From NCBI GenBank assembly GCA_013415575.1, contig JAAEES010000068.1, positions 1 to 11,812 on the forward strand: DNA of 11,812 nucleotides, written 5' to 3'. The translations under genes were made by a program, and so were the position numbers. Below are positions 6,258-11,812 of the stretch, in pieces (the stretch's first letter is position 1; the number at the start of each line of letters is the position of its first letter). The DNA comes from Methanomicrobiales archaeon. Lineage in GTDB: Archaea > Halobacteriota > Methanomicrobia > Methanomicrobiales > Methanospirillaceae. The notes under the pieces are model-generated. The model saw only the letters and a program-made list of their open reading frames with translations. It was not told the origin of the DNA and ran no database searches.

Positions 6258-6329
6258 GCCGCTGTGGCTTAGTGGTAGAGCGGCTGATTCGTAATCAGCA
6301 GGCCGGGGGTTCGAATCCCTCCAGCGGCT
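6258..6329 (+). tRNA. tRNA-Thr(CGT): tRNA-Thr (anticodon CGT)
   Basis: The cloverleaf is complete at 72 nt. The acceptor stem GCCGCTG (6258-6264) pairs with CAGCGGC (6322-6328), and the discriminator is T6329, as usual for archaeal tRNA-Thr. The anticodon stem GCTGA/TCAGC encloses the loop TTCGTAA, with anticodon CGT at 6290-6292. The T stem GGGGG/CCCTC (one G-U pair) encloses TTCGAAT. CCA is not encoded. It reads ACG. U36 and A37 make it an expected substrate for t6A, whose first enzyme is encoded at 3459-4046. Confidence 0.96.
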
Positions 6330-6463
6330 TTCCATACCCTCTTGTTCTTGTAGAATTATCCACCTTGTAGCCCCGCTACGCATACTTAACAAGGAAGTCG
6401 GTCACGGAGTCGAAATATTATTGTTTCAGCAGGAAAAATACGCGGGTGAACGGAGATCTGTTC

Positions 6464-6757
6464 ATGTCAGCCGATCCCCTCTCCAGGCTCAGGGCCCTCA
6501 TTAAACGGTACACCGTGATCTCATTCATCCCCGATATCGACAACTACCGCCGGCTGACAGGGCAGAGAAATGGTTCCTGCATCTTCAGGGGCTGCACCGA
6601 ACCGGTCGTATGGGAAGATGCACGGGGGAGCAATCTTCTCTGTGAAGGTCACTACCAGACAATGAAATGGTGGATCGAGGAGGCACGGATTGGTCTTGTT
6701 GCCGGCGATCAGTCAGCGCTCTTCCGGTTTGAACAGGAGAGTTCTCACGAGCAGTAA
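6464..6757 (+). CDS. Small protein with a putative Cys/His zinc-binding motif
   Basis: The protein has 97 residues from the ATG at 6464. That start is preceded by GGAGATC (6452-6458), a good match to the archaeal Shine-Dalgarno, 8 nt away after GGAG. An in-frame GTG at 6446 would add six residues and lies about 28 nt from an AT-rich box (6413-6422), so a leaderless GTG start is possible. The core has C39-x4-C44 and C60-x2-H63 (GSCIFRGCTEP ... NLLCEGHYQTMKWW), a C-C-C-H arrangement like short treble-clef zinc proteins of the 'C-x-x-x-G-C ... L-C-x-x-H-Y' style. There is no membrane segment or signal. I do not recognise a named family. It lies 79 nt upstream of the thioesterase on the same strand and may share its transcript. 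Confidence 0.7.
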   Translation: MSADPLSRLRALIKRYTVISFIPDIDNYRRLTGQRNGSCIFRGCTEPVVWEDARGSNLLCEGHYQTMKWWIEEARIGLVAGDQSALFRFEQESSHEQ

Positions 6758-6836
6758 TGATCGCCGGAGTCCTTACCGCAGCTTCAGATCACCCCCAACC
6801 CATACTTTCATCGTCCGCCGCGAGAACCCTAGGCAT

Positions 6837-7229
6837 ATGGATGACCCAGAACGCTTTTTCACCGATGATGCCTATGCCCGGCAAGCAGGGATCGTCCTTC
6901 TGGAGAGCTTCCCGGGAAGGGCCCGGGTGAAGATGGAGATTCGGGACACGCACCTGAACAGCCACGGGACGGTGCATGGTGGAGCCGTCTTCACGCTTGC
7001 CGATACCGCTTTCGCGGTCGCTTCAAATTCGCACGGGATACCGGCAGCGGCGATCAATGCCCATATCTCCTACATGAAATCTGCATCCGCCGGGACACTC
7101 TATGCTGATGCGGAAGAGTTTGCTCTCAACCCGAAACTTGCCACCTATACGGTCAGGGTGACCGATGAACAGGGAGCACCCATCGCCATCTTCCAGGGGA
7201 TGGTCTATCGGAAAACTCCCAGAAACTGA
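6837..7229 (+). CDS. PaaI-family hotdog-fold thioesterase
   Basis: The protein has 130 residues from the ATG at 6837. The frame is open to 6690, but that part overlaps the preceding gene in another frame and has no family character. The hotdog signature is clear: NSHGTVHGGAVFTLADTAFA (41-60), with N41, the H-G-G turn and D56 as the likely catalytic acid, as in PaaI/YbgC-type acyl-CoA thioesterases. Later strands (INAHISYMKSASAG, LYADAEEFALNPKLATYTVRV) complete the domain, and the length is normal. It would hydrolyse an acyl- or aryl-CoA in the cytoplasm, probably as a dimer or tetramer. No phenylacetate genes are nearby, so the substrate is open. It converges with the dehydrogenase gene, with 16 bp between stops. 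Confidence 0.9.
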   Translation: MDDPERFFTDDAYARQAGIVLLESFPGRARVKMEIRDTHLNSHGTVHGGAVFTLADTAFAVASNSHGIPAAAINAHISYMKSASAGTLYADAEEFALNPKLATYTVRVTDEQGAPIAIFQGMVYRKTPRN

Positions 7230-7245
7230 AACCAAGAAAAAGTGA

Positions 7246-8814
7246 TCAGAGCCGGGTCTGCGCCTGTTCATGCACGTAGGATAGGAGGTAGTAGGGTCCT
7301 CCGACCCCCCTCCCGGTAGAACCACTGGCTTTCCAGCCACCGAACGACTGCGATCCCGGCCATGCACCGGTAGTCGCACCCCCCTCCCGGTTCGCATAGC
7401 AGACGCCAAACCGGATCTTCCGGAAAAATTCCTCGATTTCTTCAGGGGCCTCAGAGAAAATTCCGGCTGTCAGTCCATACTCTGTCGCATTTGCCTTATC
7501 CAGCGCCTCATCGAGCGTGGTGAACGTGTCCAGGATAAGGAAAGGAACGAAGAGTTCAGCGGTCACCAGGGGATGATCATGAGGAAGCCCGGTAACCACC
7601 GTCGGCGTGACATAGGCTCCGCGGGAGAATATTCCTCCCTCGAGCACCGATCCCCCGCTGAGTATGGTTCCGCCGTCTTTCCTGCACTGCGCCACGGCAT
7701 CCTTGAAAGTGGCAAGCGCGTTGCTGGTAATGATCGGGCTGATAAAGGTCTCCTTTTTCCGGGGATCATCGATAACCAGTTTTCCAACAGCTGAAACAAG
7801 AGCCTTCGTAAACTCCGCAGCGATACTCAGGTGAATATACACCCGGGATGTTGCACTGCACTTCTGGCCGCTGTATCCAAATGCCCCCTTGACGATTCCC
7901 TCCACCGCCTTGCTTATTTCAGCGGTCTCTGTCACGATCGCGGGATTCTTGCTACCCATTTCGGAGACCAGCGGTTTCGGCCAGGGCTGACTGGCAATGA
8001 AGTTCCGCTGCAACCACATTCCTGCATCGCGTGAACCGGTGAAGGCGATTCCGTCAATATCCCGATTACCGACAAGTGCCGATCCAAAAATTTTTCCCGG
8101 GCCGGTGAAGAGCTGCAGTGAACCGGGCGGTACTCCGGCTGATAGAAATGCCCGGTAGAGCTTCAGTCCCGAAAGGGGTGCTTGACTGGTCGGTTTCAGG
8201 ACTACGGTATTTCCGGTCAGGAGTGCTGCACCGGCCATACCGGCTGCCAAGGCAAGGGGAAAGTTGAAGGGAGAGATAACGGCCCAGACACCATACGGCC
8301 GCATGACGCTCGCGCAGACTGCCCCGGGCTGTTCCGGCACCATGGGTGTCCGGTATCCCTGGTGGTTCCGGTAGGTTTCCGTGTAGTAACGGAGCATATC
8401 GATGGCTTCGCCCACTTCGGCAATCGCTTCGAACCGGTTTTTCCCGGACTCGCAGGTGATGAGCGCTGCGAGCAGGAACCTGTCCCTTTCAAAAGTATCC
8501 GCGACGCTATCGATGATATCAGCCCGCTTCCCCCAGTCAGTCTCACTCCATGATGCAAATCCTGAACGGGCGGCAGCGACAGCGGCCTTTGCATCCTGCT
8601 CTGTTCCCTGCTGGAACCTCCCGATATGGATCGACCGGTCAATTGGTGAGAAGACATCAAATTGTTGTTCTGCGGTAATCTCCCTTCCATTGATCATCAT
8701 CGGGTGACTGCGACCGAACTCGCTGCCAATGTGATCGAGTGCCCTATCATACTCGCCATGAATGCTCTCATCCGAGAGGAGCGAGACATATGTAATCTTC
8801 TTTTTCCCTGTCAT
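7246..8814 (-). CDS. 1-pyrroline-5-carboxylate dehydrogenase-like aldehyde dehydrogenase (RocA type)
   Basis: The protein has 522 residues from the ATG at 8814. That start has GGGGTGAT just upstream, a strong Shine-Dalgarno; the frame also has an ATG at 8832 without one. Aldehyde dehydrogenase landmarks are complete: SPFNFP with N184, VVLKPTS with K207 (NAD-binding lysine), FTGSRDAG (258-265), SEMGSKNPAIV with general base E285, GYSGQKCSATSR with nucleophile C319, and the late EYGLTAGIF (445-453). Length above 510, the N-terminal extension with PMMINGREI, GQKCSA and the ending VGGPYYLLSYVHEQ fit the P5C dehydrogenase branch (RocA, glutamate-semialdehyde to glutamate with NAD+) better than succinate-semialdehyde dehydrogenases of about 480 residues. 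It is the second gene of an operon, 22 nt after the aminotransferase, whose product would be its substrate. Confidence 0.88.
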   Translation of the reverse strand: MTGKKKITYVSLLSDESIHGEYDRALDHIGSEFGRSHPMMINGREITAEQQFDVFSPIDRSIHIGRFQQGTEQDAKAAVAAARSGFASWSETDWGKRADIIDSVADTFERDRFLLAALITCESGKNRFEAIAEVGEAIDMLRYYTETYRNHQGYRTPMVPEQPGAVCASVMRPYGVWAVISPFNFPLALAAGMAGAALLTGNTVVLKPTSQAPLSGLKLYRAFLSAGVPPGSLQLFTGPGKIFGSALVGNRDIDGIAFTGSRDAGMWLQRNFIASQPWPKPLVSEMGSKNPAIVTETAEISKAVEGIVKGAFGYSGQKCSATSRVYIHLSIAAEFTKALVSAVGKLVIDDPRKKETFISPIITSNALATFKDAVAQCRKDGGTILSGGSVLEGGIFSRGAYVTPTVVTGLPHDHPLVTAELFVPFLILDTFTTLDEALDKANATEYGLTAGIFSEAPEEIEEFFRKIRFGVCYANREGGATTGAWPGSQSFGGWKASGSTGRGVGGPYYLLSYVHEQAQTRL

Positions 8815-8836
8815 GGTATCACCCCGGTTCATGATG

Positions 8837-10153
8837 TCAGAATGACAATCCCTCTATGGCATGATCGAGAATTCCGATTCCGGTATCGATATCTTCTTTT
8901 TGAATGACGAGCGGTGGGCAGAACCTGATGACAGATTCACCTGCAGGGAGCAGTGTCAGCCCCCGTTCAAAGGCAGCCTTCAGGACGGCTTTTCGCTCCT
9001 GCATTGCCGGCTCCCTGCTCTGCCGGTCCCTGACCAGCTCGATGGCATCCATCAGTCCGATTCCCCTGACATCCCCGATGATTTCATGCCGTTCCTGGAG
9101 CCACCGGAGTTTTGTCAGGAGATACTCCCCCATTACGGCCACATGATCCCCAAACCCCGCTTGCCCCATCAGTTCAAGGACGGCAAGGCCTGCTGCACAG
9201 GAAGCGTTGTTCCCCCCAAATGTACTGGCGTGGGATCCGGGAGGCCACTGCATGATATCTTGGGAAGAAACAGTGATCCCCATGGGGAGACCCCCGCCAA
9301 TAGCCTTGGCAAGGCAGATTATGTCAGGGACAACCCCCGAATGGGTGGATGCAAGGAAGGTTCCGGTCCGGAAGCAACCTGACTGAACCTCGTCGACAAT
9401 GAGAAGGATGCCATGATCATCGCAGAGCTCCCGTAAAAGTCTAAGGAACCGGAGCGGGGGAACAACGTAACCTCCTTCACCCTGTATAGGTTCCACCACG
9501 ATTCCAGCCACTTCTTCAGGAGCTACTTCCAATTTGAAGATCTCTTCTTCGATATACCGGATGACATCCAGATCACAGGTAGGAGAGCTGAACCCCAGGG
9601 GGCGGTAGGGGTTGGGAAAAGGAGCATGAATCACCGGGAGAAACGGGCCGAAATGTTTCCTCTGAATCACCTTGGCTGCAGTAAGGCTCATTGCACCATA
9701 GGTCCGTCCATGGAATCCTCCATAGAATGAAATGAAGTACTTACGTTTTGTCACGTACCGGGCAAGTTTGAGGGCAGCCTCTATGCTCTCCGCTCCCGAA
9801 TTTGAGAAATATATCCTGTTCAGGGGTTCAGGGAGAAACTGAACAAGTTTTTCAGCAAACATCACCGGAATTTCAGAGCAGAAATCGAGGAAGGCGCCAT
9901 GCGAGAGATGTGCAACCTGCCCGGATATGGCCTCGACAACACGGGGGTGATTCCAGCCGACGTTCATCACCGAAATACCCGCGGTAAAATCGAGGTACCT
10001 GTTACCATCAACATCCCAGAGATTCATCCCGCTGGCTTTTTCGAGTACCAGTGGATACTCCCTGACCATGGACTGGGACACGATGTTCCTGTCACGCGCC
10101 AGAATTCCCTGGGCCCGGGGCCCGGGCGGTCTGACCGTGATGCGGGGTTCCAT
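8837..10153 (-). CDS. Class III PLP aminotransferase, ornithine/acetylornithine type
   Basis: The protein has 438 residues, cytosolic. Class III landmarks: LWDVDGNRYLDFTAGI (45-60), SNSGAESIEAALKLAR (117-132, phosphate binding), YGGFHGRTYGAMSLT (144-158), VVEPIQGEGG (219-228), IVDEVQSGCFRTG (252-264, with D254 and Q257) and LAKAIGGGLPMG (281-292) with PLP lysine K283, then TFGGNNASCAA (311-321). The N-terminus (VRPPGPRAQGILARD ... SQSMVREYPLVLEKASG) is that of the archaeal 'acetylornithine aminotransferase family' containing Pyrococcus ornithine aminotransferase; it is not a short ArgD. With the adjacent P5C dehydrogenase-like gene, ornithine delta-aminotransferase is the best guess; a GABA or other omega-amine substrate cannot be excluded. 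A TATA box at 10175-10183 sits 26 nt before the ATG at 10153, so transcription is probably leaderless. Confidence 0.87.
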   Translation of the reverse strand: MEPRITVRPPGPRAQGILARDRNIVSQSMVREYPLVLEKASGMNLWDVDGNRYLDFTAGISVMNVGWNHPRVVEAISGQVAHLSHGAFLDFCSEIPVMFAEKLVQFLPEPLNRIYFSNSGAESIEAALKLARYVTKRKYFISFYGGFHGRTYGAMSLTAAKVIQRKHFGPFLPVIHAPFPNPYRPLGFSSPTCDLDVIRYIEEEIFKLEVAPEEVAGIVVEPIQGEGGYVVPPLRFLRLLRELCDDHGILLIVDEVQSGCFRTGTFLASTHSGVVPDIICLAKAIGGGLPMGITVSSQDIMQWPPGSHASTFGGNNASCAAGLAVLELMGQAGFGDHVAVMGEYLLTKLRWLQERHEIIGDVRGIGLMDAIELVRDRQSREPAMQERKAVLKAAFERGLTLLPAGESVIRFCPPLVIQKEDIDTGIGILDHAIEGLSF

Positions 10154-10174
10154 GTTCGTACATGGGATGATGCA

Positions 10175-10183
10175 GTATAATAG
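10175..10183 (-). promoter_or_regulatory. TATA box of the aminotransferase-dehydrogenase operon
   Basis: On the minus strand this reads CTATTATAC, centred 26 nt before the ATG at 10153. No Shine-Dalgarno precedes that ATG, so a leaderless start fits. The plus-strand reading of the same bases (GTATAATAG) could also serve as a TATA box for rightward transcription beginning near 10206. Confidence 0.5.
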
Positions 10184-10217
10184 TTATCAGATGGGGCGGG
10201 ACGGTATACCTTAGAAA

Positions 10218-10340
10218 ATGATCCCCGGTGCTATTGCTCTCTTACCCGCTACCCCCGCAGAGTATGAGGTGCCGGATAACTTCGAAAAAATTCGAAACTA
10301 CTGGAAGATTTATGTCAAATCTGGACCAATCAACCGCTAA
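10218..10340 (+). CDS. Possible 40-residue small ORF upstream of the chagasin lipoprotein
   Basis: An ATG at 10218 opens 40 codons to a TAA at 10338-10340. The product starts MIPGAIALLPATPAEYEV and continues with a basic, aromatic tail (NFEKIRNYWKIYVKSG). The composition is protein-like, but there is no Shine-Dalgarno, no recognised family, and such a length can arise by chance. It ends 23 nt before the lipoprotein start, so it could be a leader peptide. Without comparative support it stays a candidate. Confidence 0.25.
   Translation: MIPGAIALLPATPAEYEVPDNFEKIRNYWKIYVKSGPINR
10281..10296. repeat. TTCGAA-AAAA-TTCGAA dyad in the aminotransferase/chagasin spacer
   Basis: TTCGAAAAAATTCGAA consists of two self-palindromic TTCGAA hexamers spaced by four A. 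This is both a direct and an inverted repeat, as dimeric regulators often use. It lies about 20 nt upstream of TTTATGTC (10309-10316), a possible TATA box for the chagasin gene. It also lies within the candidate 40-codon ORF, where it would encode FEKIR. Confidence 0.35.
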
Positions 10341-10363
10341 CAAGCCATGTGAGATGAACACCG

Positions 10364-11337
10364 ATGCAGGTAAAGATAACCCTTCTTGCAACACTCGCCA
10401 TCCTCTGCATGATGACAGTGATTCTGGCCGGATGTGCCGGTCAGGACAGCGGAATCCCACCGACACCGACACCTCCCGTACCTGGTGATGTATATATGTT
10501 TGACCAGACCAATGATGGGGAAACCTATGATGTCCCGGTAGATGCCGAGATCCAGCTGAAACTTCCGGAGAACCCGACTACGGGGTATTCCTGGCAGCTC
10601 TCTGTCACACCGGGGCTGATTATTCTGAACGAGAGTTATCAGCCGGACGATCCCACCGGAAAACTCATCGGTTCCGGGGGAACCCACCTCTGGATCATGA
10701 GAGCGGTACAACCCGGCATGCAGAATATTTCCGGAGTTTATTCCAGGCCATGGGAATCTGCTTCCGGAAACCAGACCGGCTTCACCCTGAATCTCCTGGT
10801 CAATAACAGCGCCGTCACGAGCGGAATCTCTCCCCGTTTCACCGTATATACCGAAGAAGATAATGGTCGTACCGTCCAGGAAGGACTCAACCAGCAATTT
10901 GATATCCGGCTGGCCGAGAATCCAACCACCGGATATTCCTGGAACCTTACCCTCTCCGATGGTCTCTCCCTAATCCGTGACGAGTACATCTCCGCTTCAG
11001 GTCCTGAACAGAGGCCGGGCGCAGGGGGTATCCGGTCATTCTCTCTCAAAGCAGAAGAGCAGGGCGAGCAGGACGTTCACGGAGAATACCGGCGTCCCTG
11101 GGTTCCAGCAGGAACCATTACCTACGTCAATCTCGAAGGAGGATTCTATGGAATTGCAGGGGACGACGGAAAAGAGTATCTTCCGCTCAACCTCGACCAG
11201 CAGTATCATATCGATGGGCTCAGGGTATCGTTCGAGTATGAACCTGTCAAACAACAATCCAGATGTGGGGTACACCCGTATACCTCACCTTTATCGAGAA
11301 AACCTATCTGTACGACCTGACGGTCATTATAGAATAA
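10364..11337 (+). CDS. Secreted lipoprotein with two tandem chagasin (I42) domains, frameshifted near the C-terminus
   Basis: A lipoprotein signal (MQVKITLLATLAILCMMT..., lipobox LAGC with C24) is followed by a Pro/Thr linker (31-40). Two chagasin-type domains follow, each with the three inhibitor loops. Domain 1 has NPTTGYSW (70-77), GSGG (103-106) and RPW (128-130); domain 2 has NPTTGYSW (186-193), GAGG (219-222) and RPW (244-246). Proteins of peptidase inhibitor family I42 block papain-like cysteine proteases by inserting these loops into the active cleft; here the protein would sit outside the cell, lipid-anchored. A third module starts at FYGIAGDDGKEYLPLNL (261-277). As given, the frame ends at 11320 after 318 residues with an unlikely tail. 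Moving to the -1 frame at about 11249-11252 gives TIQMWGTPVYLTFIEKTYLY and on to TAA at 11335-11337, restoring about 324 residues. One base of an A-run seems missing. Confidence 0.85.
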
Positions 11338-11361
11338 AACATGTCATTCTTTTTTCCGGGA

Positions 11362-11800
11362 TCATCCTGATGGGAGTCTCATAGTTCCGGGCAGGTCATG
11401 GTGATCTATGATAAGCCGGGTGTTGCTGAGGAATGCCCCGGCATAAATGATACAGTCGATGACGATTATCATGAAGATGGAAAATTTTATTATTCCAAAC
11501 AGGGATCCGGTCTCCTCGTGACCATCGGTGTAATATTTCCCTTCCAGGGAATAGAGAGTGATGCAGAGGATGAGAAGCAGAAAGGGGAATGGTAATTTTC
11601 AGGGCCAGATGATGGAGAGGAGTTCCAACGATATCTGCCAGGAGAGGATTCAGTTCGGGGTATCCCATCCTGACAGTGATAGTGGTGGTGACCACATCAC
11701 CAATCATCAGGGGAATGAGGAGTAAATATGGCCAGAGGTAGTAATTCCTTGTACTGACCGGCCAGAATATGATGAGCAGTCTTCTTAAAAGGACGTTCAT
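11362..11800 (-). pseudogene. DUF5658-like small membrane protein, broken by a one-base frameshift
   Basis: From the ATG at 11800 the frame gives MNVLLRRLLIIFWPVSTRNY, a membrane segment (about 23-42) containing GDVVTTTITV, then YPELNPLLADIVGTPLHHLA (47-66) and K68. The pattern D...T-T...G-x-x-E-x-N-P-L is typical of DUF5658, an uncharacterised archaeal/bacterial membrane family. After LKITIPL the frame turns into an implausible His/Arg-rich tail ending at 11396. Skipping one base within 11581-11587 (CCCC-TTT on the coding strand) gives LLLILCITLYSLEGKYYTDG, a further membrane segment (KFSIFMIIVIDCIIYAGAFL) and a TGA at 11362-11364, about 145 residues with three hydrophobic segments. The frame is open upstream to the window edge, so the true start may lie outside. 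Either a real lesion or a sequencing indel. Confidence 0.72.
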
Positions 11801-11812
11801 GGTCGTTCCAGC

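Noticed and set aside
6174..6392. Minus-strand ORF with the string RDSNPRPADYESAALPLSH
   Set aside because: This well-known spurious peptide is the antisense translation of a tRNA gene; here it is the reverse of tRNA-Thr.
6690..6836. Longer N-terminus for the hotdog thioesterase
   Set aside because: It overlaps the preceding gene in another frame, and the family domain fits the ATG at 6837.
8861..9382. 173-residue plus-strand ORF inside the aminotransferase gene
   Set aside because: Antisense shadow of a strongly identified gene; no motif, low-complexity Pro/Ser/Gly composition.
7246..10153. GABA shunt pair (GabT/GabD)
   Set aside because: The dehydrogenase length and ending fit P5C dehydrogenase better, and the aminotransferase N-terminus fits the archaeal ornithine type; kept only as an alternative.
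10337..10897. 186-residue minus-strand ORF across the chagasin gene
   Set aside because: Antisense to a gene with two recognisable domains; no promoter or family features of its own.
11240..11260. Programmed -1 ribosomal frameshift in the chagasin gene
   Set aside because: GTC-AAA-CAA is not a slippery heptamer and no clear downstream hairpin was seen; an indel is simpler.

Overview
The window looks like chromosome of a methanogenic euryarchaeon, most likely order Methanomicrobiales. Grounds: tRNA genes without an encoded CCA tail, TATA boxes of archaeal type about 24-27 nt upstream of several start codons (leaderless transcripts), and archaeal protein families such as an AglJ-type N-glycosylation glycosyltransferase, DUF99/UPF0215, an ACT-DUF5612-like protein and secreted chagasin-type inhibitors. 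The lineage call rests on remembered protein families, not on a search. I see no transposase, integrase, CRISPR array or rRNA.

Layout. 2-268 (+) is the 3' end of an exported or pilin-like protein. 356-898 (-) is a TPR protein with three membrane segments. 1089-1658 (-, DUF99) and 1698-2615 (+, aglJ) diverge from a 39-bp shared promoter region. 2709-2779 is tRNA-Gly(CCC). Starting 9 nt later is a tight three-gene unit: an ACT-domain protein (2789-3469), the t6A enzyme L-threonylcarbamoyladenylate synthase (3459-4046) and an archaeal Pol-beta-type nucleotidyltransferase (4043-4990), joined by 11-nt and 4-nt overlaps. 5067-5678 (-) is a Cas4-like protein that keeps the Fe-S cysteines but seems to lack the usual E-x-K of the active site. 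5903-6193 (+) is a DUF3467 protein, 6258-6329 is tRNA-Thr(CGT), 6464-6757 (+) is a small Cys/His protein and 6837-7229 (+) is a PaaI-type hotdog thioesterase.

7246-10153 (-) is a two-gene operon. A class III ornithine/acetylornithine-type aminotransferase is followed by a 1-pyrroline-5-carboxylate dehydrogenase-like aldehyde dehydrogenase. Together they would turn ornithine into glutamate-5-semialdehyde (in equilibrium with P5C) and then glutamate.

The right end carries two convergent genes that each need a one-base frame change to read through. One is a lipoprotein with two tandem chagasin domains (10364-11337, +). The other is a small DUF5658-like membrane protein (11362-11800, -). In both, the alternate frame gives a clearly protein-like C-terminus that ends close to the other gene's stop, so either the region is decaying or the sequence here has indel errors.

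The strongest leads are the two adjacent frameshifts, the tRNA-Gly/ACT/t6A/nucleotidyltransferase unit, the Cas4-like protein with an altered active site, and the ornithine-to-glutamate operon. No wholly new multi-gene system can be demonstrated from this sequence alone.
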